The notes under the pieces are model-generated. The model searched no databases, had not been told where the DNA came from, and saw nothing but the letters and a program-made list of their open reading frames with translations. Made by a program: the position numbers and the translations under genes. From assembly GCA_016703105.1 (NCBI GenBank), contig JADJCS010000013.1, positions 124,001 through 188,000 on the forward strand: 64,000 nt of DNA, written 5' to 3'. The DNA is from Flavobacteriales bacterium. Lineage in GTDB: Bacteria > Bacteroidota > Bacteroidia > Flavobacteriales_F > PHOS-HE28. The first letter of the stretch is position 1. Each line of letters starts with the position of its first letter. This document shows, one piece after another, positions 27,401 to 36,313 of this stretch.

Positions 27401-28499
27401 TCCCCGCGCCCCCGTTCCCATAATTGTTCAATTGGAAATTGCCGCTCACCTCATCGAAACCGTACTGGTAGGTCACATCATGGATGATGTTGTTCCAGTA
27501 GAACAGATTGGTGATGGCCGCGGATTCGTAGTCGAGCGGATCGAGCGCGAGGTTCGCTGGAAAGTCGAAGTCCAACGTAGCTCCCCCATCCGGGCTGAAA
27601 CCCGGCACGTTGTTGTTGTCCCGGTCCTCGCTGGCGTAGACGTTGTTACCCCGTGTAATGGTGTATTCAGCTCCAGCCGCTCCGTTCACGTCGTTCCATC
27701 CGAAGGGCGATGCGTTCAACGCAGCGTTCCAAGGTGCGTTCAAAAGGGCGTGCGCGCCGTGGTTCGGAGATTCCGCAGGCCGGGCGAACACGCGAAGATC
27801 CGCAGGGGCCGCTGGTGCGGGTGCTAGCGGAACCGGTGTCCCGTGCGCATGCTCCCCTACCCCATCGAACTCGCACTGTGCCACCCAATCATTGCGCTCC
27901 AGTTCCTTCCCGGTGGTAGCATCGATACGTATGTTCCACCAATGCGAACCGTCGAGCAGATACAGCGTGACATTCCAAACCAAGCTGACCTTCTCACCCA
28001 CTGGCATGAGATAGAGCTGCACAACGGGATCTTCGCTGGCGATGCCTTCCCTGGAGAAGACGTACCGGTGGGAGGCCCCGTCGCCCTCAACACGCGCGAT
28101 ACGGGCGACAGGCAGCTCTTCGATAAGAAGTGCCGCGCGCAGGGCCTCCTCGGGAGTAAGCCCCGGCGCCGTTTTGGGTGCCTTAGCTACGAGGTCTTCG
28201 ATCAAACGTTGATGCAGACCAACTACACGGCCGTCGGGAAGGATATGCAAGGCGACCTCCGTACCAAATACATCCAGTCCGTTCAGATGCTGCCGCAAAT
28301 ACGCATGCAGGATTCCCGTGCGGCGATCGGTGTAGGCATCTCGCACCACCAACTCTCCGATCGCATCAAGACGTATGCCCTTGTTTTCCAATTCATTACG
28401 AGCGATGGAAAGCGGGTCCAAGGGGAGCGCCTGTCCGAAAAGGTAGCTACCGGAAAGGAGAAGACATCCGATAAGCACGAAGCGTAGTGGTGAAAGCAT
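24408..28499 (-). CDS. Secreted M36 (fungalysin-type) metallopeptidase with MAM-like, PKD and shared C-terminal modules
   Basis: The 1363-residue product has a signal peptide (1-22, ending LFGQ), an FTP-type propeptide (about 30-190: LNGLDVFGTEVALHI, HWWNIRIDATTG) and the M36 catalytic domain. Zinc ligands lie in VHEYGHGISNRL (about 418) with the distal Glu in GEGWSDYF (about 448). After a CARDB-like segment (640-720) come a MAM-like jelly-roll domain (about 750-915: DFAPGTATGNYVYLE), a PKD domain (920-1005: FTAPGVYDITLTATNAFG), a Cys-containing INDSYGDG-like domain, and the 240-residue shared module (24411-25130) ending VRAEQLP. It should be a secreted zinc endopeptidase. The ATG at 28499 is preferred to an upstream start at 28520. 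It is cotranscribed with the propeller gene downstream. Confidence 0.92.
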   Translation of the reverse strand: MLSPLRFVLIGCLLLSGSYLFGQALPLDPLSIARNELENKGIRLDAIGELVVRDAYTDRRTGILHAYLRQHLNGLDVFGTEVALHILPDGRVVGLHQRLIEDLVAKAPKTAPGLTPEEALRAALLIEELPVARIARVEGDGASHRYVFSREGIASEDPVVQLYLMPVGEKVSLVWNVTLYLLDGSHWWNIRIDATTGKELERNDWVAQCEFDGVGEHAHGTPVPLAPAPAAPADLRVFARPAESPNHGAHALLNAPWNAALNASPFGWNDVNGAAGAEYTITRGNNVYASEDRDNNNVPGFSPDGGATLDFDFPANLALDPLDYESAAITNLFYWNNIIHDVTYQYGFDEVSGNFQLNNYGNGGAGNDEVDADAQDGSGTNNANFGTPPDGSSPRMQMFRWTQTTPARDSDLDNGIIVHEYGHGISNRLVGGPSNTSCLFNAEQMGEGWSDYFGLMLTIEPGDQGTDARGIGTYVLGQPVTGLGIRPSPYSTNFGVNAYTYASTNSGLSQPHGIGFVWCTMLWELTWDLIAQYGFDPDIYNGTGGNNIAMQLVMDGLKLTPCGPGFVDGRDAILMADQINNSGANQQLIWAAFARRGLGFSASQGSASSRSDQVEAFDVPLDVNVGVTAIVEPTSSSYPDCLNNARTVKVKVRNNGLTAQSNIPVVYRLDNGALVTEVLVGPVASGITVDFTFATPLVIAGLGAHTMKAWTALVGDLNQNNDSTSIGLELVTGTPQSTPFLETFESAALCGTASNCGATVCALPNGWRNLSNGTFDASDWRVDENDTPSGSTGPALDFAPGTATGNYVYLEASACFNSDAVLLSPCIDLSGVILPRLRYAQHLYGAAMGSLHVDLFDGSQWHLDIAPVVQGDQGDIWQQRTVNLDAYANAIVMIRFRGRTGSDFTSDMALDAIEIYDGAIPPVADLSATPSSWCVGGKATLTDLSANDPTGWNWSITPATHQFVDGTNASSEQPKVLFTAPGVYDITLTATNAFGQDSHTQTSAVTIGTGVAARMDVNLDRWGAETTWSLKRLNGTTVASGGPYTTVGQNGVYPQPPQFLCLDQDSCYVLQVNDSYGDGMCCAYGQGGYLLSLGTGDTLVYGNGQFTFQRTDTACLIGAPSLSARLILEGPYLTATGLMRDQLRSQPSFPLVEPYTSLGFSQPQGGGESVDPGLLTITGPNAIVDWVRVEFRDAVAPSIVVGAIQVLLQSDGDLVTGTGIADLVLPIPNGNYYVAFRHRNHLGAMTSAPVAFASGPVSLDLTDPLVPTFGTNARKSLGTVMGLWSGNVVSDVLLKYAGGANDRDPILIRIGGSVPTSVVSGYWPEDVTLDAQVKYAGSSNDRDPILQNIGGSIPTAVRAEQLP

Positions 28500-28596
28500 G
28501 GGAAAATCTAGGAGGCCCAATATACCCCCAACGCTTCTAGTTGGGCCACACCAGGATCGCTCCCGGATCGGGATCCCGAGCTCGGACGCCCCTGGC

Positions 28597-30639
28597 TCAC
28601 TGTTTCACGAAACGCTGTGAAAAGGCGCCGATCCGCAGGGAATAGGTACCCGGGCGCAGTGCCCCAACATCCAATCCGTTCCGTATATCGCCGACCTGCG
28701 CGCTCAGTACGTCCCGTCCCATAGCGTCCTGCACGAGCACGGTACCGTTCACGGTCAAATGGTCCAGCCCCCTCACGAAAAGGCGGTCCACGACCGGGTT
28801 TGGCCGCAGTGTGAGTTCGGGATTGGCGACTTCCTCGACCCCGACCGTGGCGTCCGGACCGATCCGCACCAAGGAATGGGTCGTTGCGTTCACCCCCCAA
28901 ATGCGGCCATCGGGCCCCACCTTGATGCCCATAAGCCCGGGTCCGCCAGCATCAACCCGGCCCAGCTCCGCTACCACGGGCCCGCTAAGGTCGTAGATGA
29001 TCACTTCTCCCGTAGCGTGATCGCTGACGAGGAGGTGATCGCCGACAATGTCGATCCCCGCAGGTTCCACCAAGCCGGAACTGATGATCACCTCCCAGTC
29101 GTATCCGGTGTACATCGTGTACTCCACGTAACTCTCGAAGGGCCCGAAGTTGCCCGGGCCACCAGCAGCACCGGTAGTCGTGTTCAGCCGAAGCACCCTA
29201 TCTCCACCATGGTCGACCACGTAGAGCCAGCCCGTGGCTTTGTCCATCACGCAATGGCTCACGATGTGATCGTTCGGATCCTTTGTGATCGTGAAATCCG
29301 CGTACCGCCGGATGATCGCGTCGCCATGATAATCCATGCCCGGACCATGGTCCGTGCGGAAGTCGTGCACCACCACATCCCCATTGTATCCGTCGACCAC
29401 CCAGAACTTGTTCCAATGTTCGTGTGCGATGCCCTGGCTGTTGGGCGTTACATGGAGCATGTCCAGATGGCTCCCCAGCGGTCCGAACGTGCCCTGTGCG
29501 TAGATGGTGGGGTCGCTGCTCCAAAGCGACGGGCCGGTGAACGGAGTGCCGCCGTTGTGGTTGGCATCGAACACGCCCGGGCAGGTGGAGAAGTTGTTAT
29601 TGTCCGCGAAAGCGATGCCAGTAGGCAGGCTCATGAAGTGCCAATTGTTCGGGTCCTCCTGCATCAAATAGGACATACCCGGCGCGCCGACATTGGTGAA
29701 TTTCACGGTGCTGCCGCCGCTCGCTTCGGTGTCCTTGTTGATCACCCAGAGCTCATTGCGTTCGAAGTCGGGATGGAAATCAAGGTCGCGGGGGACCAGT
29801 AGGTCCTCGTTGGACGTGGCGATCACGTCCAATTCGGGCGTCCCGAAGAGGAATTGATCGATGATGTCCGGGACGGGCTCGTTCACCTTCACTGCCGCAA
29901 GACCCAGGTCGTTGCCTGTGTTCAGATCAGTACCACCGTTGATATTGCTCGCCCAAACCTCGATCGTGAACGCACCCGTGCTACCGGGCACCCAGGGCTG
30001 TGTGTGCTCGAAAGGATAGTAGTCACCAGCCGTCAGGTTGACCGGGGCGACGGATTGCACCACGGGCGTGCCCCCATCGACCGTGTAGTTCAGATCGAAA
30101 CTAGTCACGGGATCCGCCCCGAGCGAACGCAATTCGCCCTTCACGGCGACCGGCACATCGCGGTAGGCGAACAGCGCCGTGATCATCTTGGTCACGCTCA
30201 TGTCGCGCGCAGGAGGAAGGTCCGCGATGAACGTGAAGGTCTCCCCGAGCCCGCTACCCACGAAAGAGGCACTGCTCACACCGCTCACGAACACTTCGAA
30301 CGAAAGGCCTGCATCGCCGAAATCATCAGCCCAAAAAATGTCATACGGTGCGCCCTGGACCAAACAGAAAGGTCCCTCGCTGATCACAAGACCGTTGCCG
30401 TATCCGCCAGGGTTCTGGTTCTGCAGACCAGCGCCATTGCATCCCACCAAAGGATTGCTCCCGGCGAAGATGGTATTGGTGCCGCACGGTGATCCGTTCG
30501 GGAGAAGTTCCCAATAGGTTTCGTAACCGTAGTCGTCGGTCGTGACCTCAATGAAGACCTCGACCTCGCCAACGCCACATTGGGCGAAGGTGTAGTTGGA
30601 TAGGAAGAGCAGGTAGGCGGAGAGCAGTAGTGATCGCAT
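28597..30639 (-). CDS. Secreted NHL/propeller-type protein with T9SS type A domain
   Basis: The 680-residue product has a signal peptide (1-19, ending NYTFAQ). A jelly-roll-like N-terminal domain (20-145: YETYWELLPNGSPCG) is followed by a CARDB-like region (150-270). Then comes a propeller-like region (about 275-590) with phrases such as LVPRDLDFHPDFERNELWVI, GWLYVVDHGGDRVLRLN and GIKVGPDGRIWGVN. The last 75 residues (LTLRPNPVVDRLFV to SQRFVKQ) are a canonical T9SS type A sorting domain. No catalytic residues are evident; the propeller resembles NHL or SMP-30 folds. It sits between the M36 peptidase gene (97-base gap) and the second lysyl-oxidase-like gene (163-base gap). Confidence 0.87.
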   Translation of the reverse strand: MRSLLLSAYLLFLSNYTFAQCGVGEVEVFIEVTTDDYGYETYWELLPNGSPCGTNTIFAGSNPLVGCNGAGLQNQNPGGYGNGLVISEGPFCLVQGAPYDIFWADDFGDAGLSFEVFVSGVSSASFVGSGLGETFTFIADLPPARDMSVTKMITALFAYRDVPVAVKGELRSLGADPVTSFDLNYTVDGGTPVVQSVAPVNLTAGDYYPFEHTQPWVPGSTGAFTIEVWASNINGGTDLNTGNDLGLAAVKVNEPVPDIIDQFLFGTPELDVIATSNEDLLVPRDLDFHPDFERNELWVINKDTEASGGSTVKFTNVGAPGMSYLMQEDPNNWHFMSLPTGIAFADNNNFSTCPGVFDANHNGGTPFTGPSLWSSDPTIYAQGTFGPLGSHLDMLHVTPNSQGIAHEHWNKFWVVDGYNGDVVVHDFRTDHGPGMDYHGDAIIRRYADFTITKDPNDHIVSHCVMDKATGWLYVVDHGGDRVLRLNTTTGAAGGPGNFGPFESYVEYTMYTGYDWEVIISSGLVEPAGIDIVGDHLLVSDHATGEVIIYDLSGPVVAELGRVDAGGPGLMGIKVGPDGRIWGVNATTHSLVRIGPDATVGVEEVANPELTLRPNPVVDRLFVRGLDHLTVNGTVLVQDAMGRDVLSAQVGDIRNGLDVGALRPGTYSLRIGAFSQRFVKQ

Positions 30640-30802
30640 GGGTCGGGAATGGTGTGCAAGATAGCGTCAAGGGTCTTTATGCGAAGGAGCATCCTCGCCT
30701 TGCGGATAGGTCAAAGCTGATCGATCCGATGAACCCTCGCCAACCTTCGACCGACCATTCCTGGCGCTTGATGGCACCGGATCCTTCGAAAGAAGGAAAT
30801 CG

Positions 30803-33800
30803 CTAAGGCAGTTGTTCGGTCCGCGTGGACGTAGGTACGTTGCCGCCGACGTTCACCAAGATCGGGTCCCGGTCATTGGCATTACCCGCATACTTGACCA
30901 CCCCTGACAAATTGATGTCCTCACGGTAGTACCCAAAGGCCACTGCCGTAGGTGTGCTGCCACCCACCACGTTCAGGATCGGGTCGCGATCGTTGTTCGC
31001 ACCGGCATACTTGAGCAAAGCATCGGTCACCGCATTGCCTGCCCAGAGTACGGTTACCGGCCCCATGGTCTTGCGCGCGTTCGTGCCCCAGGTTGCGGTA
31101 CCAGGAGAGCGGAGATCGATCACCGTGGGGAGGGTGCCCACGGAGATCGCGGTCGCCGTCATCGCCCCAAAGTGGTTCCGGTGCCGAACGGCGACATGGT
31201 AATTGCCCGCTGCGGCGTTCAACACCACGTTGGAGATACCGTCCGCCGCTACGATGTCACCATCGCGTTGCAGCAACGCGCAGCGAGTCGCCACGACGTT
31301 AGAAGGGGTCCCGGCGCTGCGGAGTTGGATCATCACCCAATCGACGATCGCATTCGGTCCAGTAACGTCGAACGCCCCGGTCACCACTTGTTCGCCGCCG
31401 CCGCCGCCAGCTTGAGGAAAGCCCAATGCCGTGTAAGGCTCCCCCGAAGGGATCAACGCGGCAGAACGGAGCGCATCGTTCATCAGCCCGGTCCCGTCCA
31501 CATAAGGCCCTTCCAGGAAGGCCTTCACATCAAGCACCACCGTGTTCGGCACGGTAAGACACGGCCCGATGATCCGCGTGATCACATTGTTCGCCTGATC
31601 ATTGGCCACGTCCGTGATATGGGAGATGCAGACCTGCGACCCGGTGAGCGCGAGGTAATGCACGCGTACCAATGGCACCCAGCTCGTGTTCTTCGCCAAC
31701 GTGGTATCCAAATAACTGAGGCCGATCACTTTCATGCCCCCGAGCGATGAGGTCACGCTGATGTCGTTCTGGAGCGTGGGGGCGAGGTTCTCCACGTTCT
31801 GGATCGTGAGGCCGGACAATTCGAACTCATAGCCGAGCACACGGCAATTGGGGTTCTTGATGTGGATGTCCACGTACCCGTTCACCAGATCGAGAGCGCC
31901 GACTTTCAAGTCCACCGTGTCTATGGTGCTCAACCATCCGCGCGGAAAATCGCACCAGGGATGATAGTGGATCATATGCGGGTCCTGATCGTGCGCGTCT
32001 TGCGTGGAATAGCAGTTCACCATCAGGGCCGCATCGGTAACGGTGATGGCACCATCGTTGTTCAGGTCCGTGCATGCCGCAGGGCTCACATCATTGCCGT
32101 GGATGCCGAGCACGTACTGCTGCGCATCGGGCTGCGTCTGAAAGGTGTCGTTGTTCAGGTCGCCGGTCTTTGCGGTGCCCGCGCACTGTCCCGTGCAATC
32201 GATCTGTGCATCCCCATAGACCTGACCCAGACAATCGGTGTAGACCGGGCAATTCGCGACAACGCTGAAAGAGGGCACGTTCTGCAGGTTCCGTGTGATC
32301 TGAACGCAGACCTGGGCGTAGTTGTTGGAATAGTCCGTTTCGTGGCGGCCTAGAGCGTCCGGTGTGTGTTGCCAATTGGTACGGAGCACCAAGGTGTAGG
32401 TCCCTGCGGGAACATCGGTGATGTCGATCCAGTTGCAGGTCGTGCCTGATCCATACACGTCATAACACCCTGCGGTGATGCCCATATTACTGCACCCGTA
32501 CTGGCCGGTATGACCCGGCGTGCAACCGCCATCTATCACGCAGAAGCCGTTCTTCAAGCCGACCGGGATCTTGGTCCCGTTCTGATCGAAGAGGACATAG
32601 TCCGCATAGCCCTCATAGTGCGCATGGCCGTGGCAGTTGCTGGTGCTGAACATCTGCGGCTGGGCGCTCGGGCTTCCGATGTAGTAGTCCGTGGTACCTA
32701 TGTTGTCGATGCGTGTGGTGAAGCGCAGTACGTAGCGCTGACCGAGCCCCTTCGTGCAACCTTCCACAGGTGCACAGGCGTCCGTGATGTTGGCCGAGTA
32801 TAAGTTCAAGCTGCTTTGCAATGCGGCTTGGTTCATGGTCAGGTCCGGACCGTCCGGGCAGTTCGGATCGCCGGGCACGAGACAGCAACCAGTGCAGGGC
32901 ACCGTGGCCAGGGGTTCGTATGAGCACGACCCCGGATCCATGCACCCGATGACCGGCCCGTTGTAGACGATCTGGAAGGTGATCGCGGAGCAGCTGCTGT
33001 TGTTGGTGCCCAAACGGAGGTGGTGGGTGACACCGGCCGGCATGTTCGCGTTCACCACAGCCTGCAACCCGCAGTTGCCATCATTGTCATCCCCGAAGGT
33101 GGCACCTTCGATGCCGGGCTGCGGATTGACCAGACCACAGGCCATGTCATAGAGCCAGAGCTTCGTATCACAGGTGTTCAATCCACAGGTGGTGATGGTG
33201 TACGACCCGGTCTGTGCGGGGGTGAAATCGTACCAGTACTCCAGGCCGGGTGCGGTGTGCGTTCCCAACCCGACGGGAACAGCGTTCGAGCAACTGTACC
33301 CGGGAGGGCAATTGAAAGAGGTCTCTTGGAACGTGGTGTAGCTACCACCCTCCACAACCAGAGCGCCGTCCACATAGACCGCGTAAGCTCCGTTGCCATA
33401 TCCGCAACAGATACCATCGCCATAACTATCATTGATCCGGAACACCAGGCAGGTGTTCGCCGGTACGCACACCGTGGTCCCGGTCGATCCGCCACTGGCG
33501 AGCGTGGTGTTCGTCGCACCGTTCTTCAGCGTCCAGGAGATCTCGCCGGGATAGTTGTCCGCGACCAGATCGATGCGCACGCGCTGCTGGCCACCCGGGC
33601 AGGTGTAGCTGCACGTGCCGTTGTTGATGTTCGCTGCGCTGTTGTAGTTGGCTGCTGTGGTCTCAGTGCAGCCGAACATGGGCGTGAGGTTGCCCACGAA
33701 CACATCGTCGATGGCGATGTCACTGAGTTCACCTGCTCCGGTAACCGCGCGAAAGCGTACACGGACGTTCGTTTGTCCGACCCATGGCGCAAGGTTCAAC

Positions 33801-34276
33801 CAACCTTGCTTCCAATAGGCCCCCTGTGCGCCAGCGACGGACCAAAGCCCTGTGGTCACCGTACCATTGATGTTCATGTCCACGAACAGCGAGCCCAGCT
33901 GTGCGCCCTGCAAATGGTACCAGAACGTGAGGTAGGGCGCGGTCAGCTGTGACAGGTCGTAACAAGGCGACTGCAGAATTGCGCTTTTGTTCGGGGTCGC
34001 CGTGGAGCCGGTGGTCTCCACGTACATGTAGTTGCCACTGGTATTGTTGGAGGTGTGGTCGCCGATCGGACCCGTCGCTGCGGTCGGTGTGCCGTTCTCA
34101 TCCACGTTCCACTGGAGGTCGTCGGTGGTGAGGTTCGTCCAGTTGTTGATCAAGGTCCCGGGCGTACCGACGCCGAAGTCGGTGAACGCCTCATTGGAAG
34201 GGAAGGTGGTGACGCACTGGGCGCGGACCGGGCCCACGAACAGAGAAGTAAGAGTTACGAGAGCTAGGAGACGCAT
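30803..34276 (-). CDS. Large secreted lysyl oxidase-like protein with MAM-like, dockerin-like and shared C-terminal modules
   Basis: The 1157-residue product has a signal peptide (1-19, ending PVRAQ). The domains in order are: a MAM-like jelly roll (25-195); a Cys-loop repeat (FGCTETTAANYNSAANINNG); a domain with RINDSYGDGICCGYGNGAY (225-320); a pre-peptidase-like C-terminal domain (330-440); and a lysyl-oxidase-like domain (about 480-690) with CHGHAHYEGYADYVLF near 547 at the copper-talon position. A dockerin-type-I pair follows (about 704-760: TGDLNNDTF and TDLNNDGAITVTDAAL). The shared 243-residue module (30806-31534) ends TRTEQLP. It is likely an extracellular copper amine oxidase-like cross-linking protein, but the HxxHHxH spacing is not classical, so activity is uncertain. 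The start is at 34276; an imperfect -7 box (TATTTTAG) lies upstream. Confidence 0.85.
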   Translation of the reverse strand: MRLLALVTLTSLFVGPVRAQCVTTFPSNEAFTDFGVGTPGTLINNWTNLTTDDLQWNVDENGTPTAATGPIGDHTSNNTSGNYMYVETTGSTATPNKSAILQSPCYDLSQLTAPYLTFWYHLQGAQLGSLFVDMNINGTVTTGLWSVAGAQGAYWKQGWLNLAPWVGQTNVRVRFRAVTGAGELSDIAIDDVFVGNLTPMFGCTETTAANYNSAANINNGTCSYTCPGGQQRVRIDLVADNYPGEISWTLKNGATNTTLASGGSTGTTVCVPANTCLVFRINDSYGDGICCGYGNGAYAVYVDGALVVEGGSYTTFQETSFNCPPGYSCSNAVPVGLGTHTAPGLEYWYDFTPAQTGSYTITTCGLNTCDTKLWLYDMACGLVNPQPGIEGATFGDDNDGNCGLQAVVNANMPAGVTHHLRLGTNNSSCSAITFQIVYNGPVIGCMDPGSCSYEPLATVPCTGCCLVPGDPNCPDGPDLTMNQAALQSSLNLYSANITDACAPVEGCTKGLGQRYVLRFTTRIDNIGTTDYYIGSPSAQPQMFSTSNCHGHAHYEGYADYVLFDQNGTKIPVGLKNGFCVIDGGCTPGHTGQYGCSNMGITAGCYDVYGSGTTCNWIDITDVPAGTYTLVLRTNWQHTPDALGRHETDYSNNYAQVCVQITRNLQNVPSFSVVANCPVYTDCLGQVYGDAQIDCTGQCAGTAKTGDLNNDTFQTQPDAQQYVLGIHGNDVSPAACTDLNNDGAITVTDAALMVNCYSTQDAHDQDPHMIHYHPWCDFPRGWLSTIDTVDLKVGALDLVNGYVDIHIKNPNCRVLGYEFELSGLTIQNVENLAPTLQNDISVTSSLGGMKVIGLSYLDTTLAKNTSWVPLVRVHYLALTGSQVCISHITDVANDQANNVITRIIGPCLTVPNTVVLDVKAFLEGPYVDGTGLMNDALRSAALIPSGEPYTALGFPQAGGGGGEQVVTGAFDVTGPNAIVDWVMIQLRSAGTPSNVVATRCALLQRDGDIVAADGISNVVLNAAAGNYHVAVRHRNHFGAMTATAISVGTLPTVIDLRSPGTATWGTNARKTMGPVTVLWAGNAVTDALLKYAGANNDRDPILNVVGGSTPTAVAFGYYREDINLSGVVKYAGNANDRDPILVNVGGNVPTSTRTEQLP

Positions 34277-34355
34277 CAGCGGCTTGGGGATCGGAACGGT
34301 GGCACGGAGCAGGGCCCTAAAATAGATCAGGCCAAGGAAGACCGCCTGTGCTGGT

Positions 34356-36278
34356 TCACGGGATCTGCTGAAAACGGGTCGCGGTCGGCAGGAACCCGCC
34401 GATGTTCACCAGGATCGGATCGCGGTCATTGGCACTGCCAGCGTACTTCGTCACACCGTCCATGTTGACATCCGTGGAGAGGTAACCGACAACGGTGTTC
34501 GTCGGGGTCGACCCTCCGATCGTCGTGAGGATCAGGTCCCTGTCATTGTTGACACCGGCATATTTCAGGACGTCGTCGCGGTTGGCATTGCCCGCCCAGA
34601 GCGCGTTCACGGACCCAAACACTTTGGTGGGCTGCACGCCATGGAGCGGCACGCTACCATCACTCAGGTCGTACGTGCGCTCGGCCACGCTCACCTGAAC
34701 GGCCTGGCCCGTCATCACCCCCAAATGGTTGCGCTGTCGCAGAACGATACGGTAGTTGCCCGGAGCGATATCGAACTGAACGGGGGAGATGCCGTCCAAG
34801 CCGACCACATCGCCATCACGCTGCACCAGTGCCGGGCGACTGGAAAGCACCGTGAGCACGTTAGTGGCGTCACGCAATTCGACCACCACCCAATCCACAA
34901 TGGCGTCCGCTCCGGCGGTAAGAAAGGCCGTGTTGGTGACCATCGCCCCTGCTCCAGGGCCGGTATAGACGTAGCCTAGCCCGCTGTACGGCTCGGAAAT
35001 CGGCAGTAGTGATAATTGCCGTAGGTCGTCCTTCATCATTCCACCCACCGCATCGAACGGGCCTTCAAGAAATACCCGCAGGCGCAAACTGAGGCGCGGC
35101 TTCAGAATGAAGAGGCCGCTGACCATGTCGCTTACGATCACCGTGCCGCTGGGGAAGTAGGGGTAGTTGCCCCAAGCGCCGGTCTGTGCGGCACCATCAT
35201 TGGCCGTATAGGTGTCGAAATGCGCGACCGGCGATAGCGAACCCGCGCTAACTCCGGTGGTGTCCAAGATCCTCAAGCCGCTCGTGTAGTTGCTCTGGAA
35301 GACTAGACCGCGATGCGTGTACAAGTTGTGATCGGTGCTTGCCAGGGGCGAGGTATAGGCCCCCACATAGATCGGAGCGTCAAGATCCCTTACATCGAAA
35401 ATGCGCGTCCGGGTGCCATGGCCGTAGAAACCCTCGTCACCTTCATCATCCATCAGCAAGTACCTCTGGTCCTCGGTAAGCCAGCCTTGATGCGTGATAC
35501 GCGCACCGGTATAGGTGAACGATGCGATCAGCTCCATATCCGTCTTGTCCGTCACGTCGACTATGGTGATCTTATCCGGACTTCCACTGTGGAAGTTGAA
35601 ACTGACCTGCTGGCCCTGGTGATCTGGATCCGGGCCGGTGTATGCGTAAACCACGTTCTCATGGATGTAACCCTCCTGTGAGAAGGTCCCCACAAGTGCA
35701 GGCGCCAATGGGTTGGTGACATCGAGGGCGGTGATGCCCCCGTTATTGATCCCCGTGCCGACCACATAGACGTACGGCTCCACCTTGTCCGCGCAGATGG
35801 TGTGACTGTTACCGAAGCCCGGGTAGTGCGCGTCTTCGGTGAAGTTCACGGGCGGGTTCGGCACATTGCGCAAGCGGGTGAGGTCGAAGACCTGTAGGCC
35901 GTGGCCGGCGAGTTCACTGCCCACAAAACACCAGGTGCCATGCACGTCCACATCGCGCCAGAGGTTGCTGGTGGGCAGGTGGCTCGGCAAATTGCCCACC
36001 CTCACCGGGGCTGTGGGCACCGTTACATCGATGAAGGCGGTGCCGTTGTTCAGGCCGACAATAGCATACTCCCGTTGCGTGAGCGGATCGGTCCAACCCC
36101 AAAGATCGGCCGCATTGGGCGCTCCGCCGGTGGCACCGAGCTGGGCCAGATTGAGGCGCGCCAGAAGGTCCACGTTCTGGCATGGATAGGGACCGGCCAT
36201 GCCGTTCACACAAGGTGACTGTGCTTCCGCATCCATGAGAGCGGCGCAGGAGAAAAGCAGAAATACTCCCGTTCTCAT
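34356..36278 (-). CDS. Secreted choice-of-anchor B family protein with shared C-terminal module
   Basis: The 640-residue product has a signal peptide (1-20: MRTGVFLLFSCAALMDAEAQ). A LVIVD-like propeller (about 25-395) is typical of choice-of-anchor B proteins, with LARLNLAQLGA, LWGWTDPLTQREYAIVGL, GTAFIDVTVPTAPVRVG, HGLQVFDLTRLRN, IHENVVYAYTGPDPDHQG, KITIVDVTDKTDMELIA and YTHRGLVFQSNY. In this family the C-terminal sorting signal varies. Here it is the 242-residue shared module (34359-35084), ending TRFQQIP. I start at the ATG at 36278; ATG 36296 is possible and would give a poorer signal peptide. It lies 35 bases after the T9SS type A gene upstream, so the two probably share an mRNA. The function of the family is unknown. 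Confidence 0.88.
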   Translation of the reverse strand: MRTGVFLLFSCAALMDAEAQSPCVNGMAGPYPCQNVDLLARLNLAQLGATGGAPNAADLWGWTDPLTQREYAIVGLNNGTAFIDVTVPTAPVRVGNLPSHLPTSNLWRDVDVHGTWCFVGSELAGHGLQVFDLTRLRNVPNPPVNFTEDAHYPGFGNSHTICADKVEPYVYVVGTGINNGGITALDVTNPLAPALVGTFSQEGYIHENVVYAYTGPDPDHQGQQVSFNFHSGSPDKITIVDVTDKTDMELIASFTYTGARITHQGWLTEDQRYLLMDDEGDEGFYGHGTRTRIFDVRDLDAPIYVGAYTSPLASTDHNLYTHRGLVFQSNYTSGLRILDTTGVSAGSLSPVAHFDTYTANDGAAQTGAWGNYPYFPSGTVIVSDMVSGLFILKPRLSLRLRVFLEGPFDAVGGMMKDDLRQLSLLPISEPYSGLGYVYTGPGAGAMVTNTAFLTAGADAIVDWVVVELRDATNVLTVLSSRPALVQRDGDVVGLDGISPVQFDIAPGNYRIVLRQRNHLGVMTGQAVQVSVAERTYDLSDGSVPLHGVQPTKVFGSVNALWAGNANRDDVLKYAGVNNDRDLILTTIGGSTPTNTVVGYLSTDVNMDGVTKYAGSANDRDPILVNIGGFLPTATRFQQIP

Positions 36279-36313
36279 GTCCGCACCCGAAGCCATGACA
36301 AAAAGCTGAAGGA

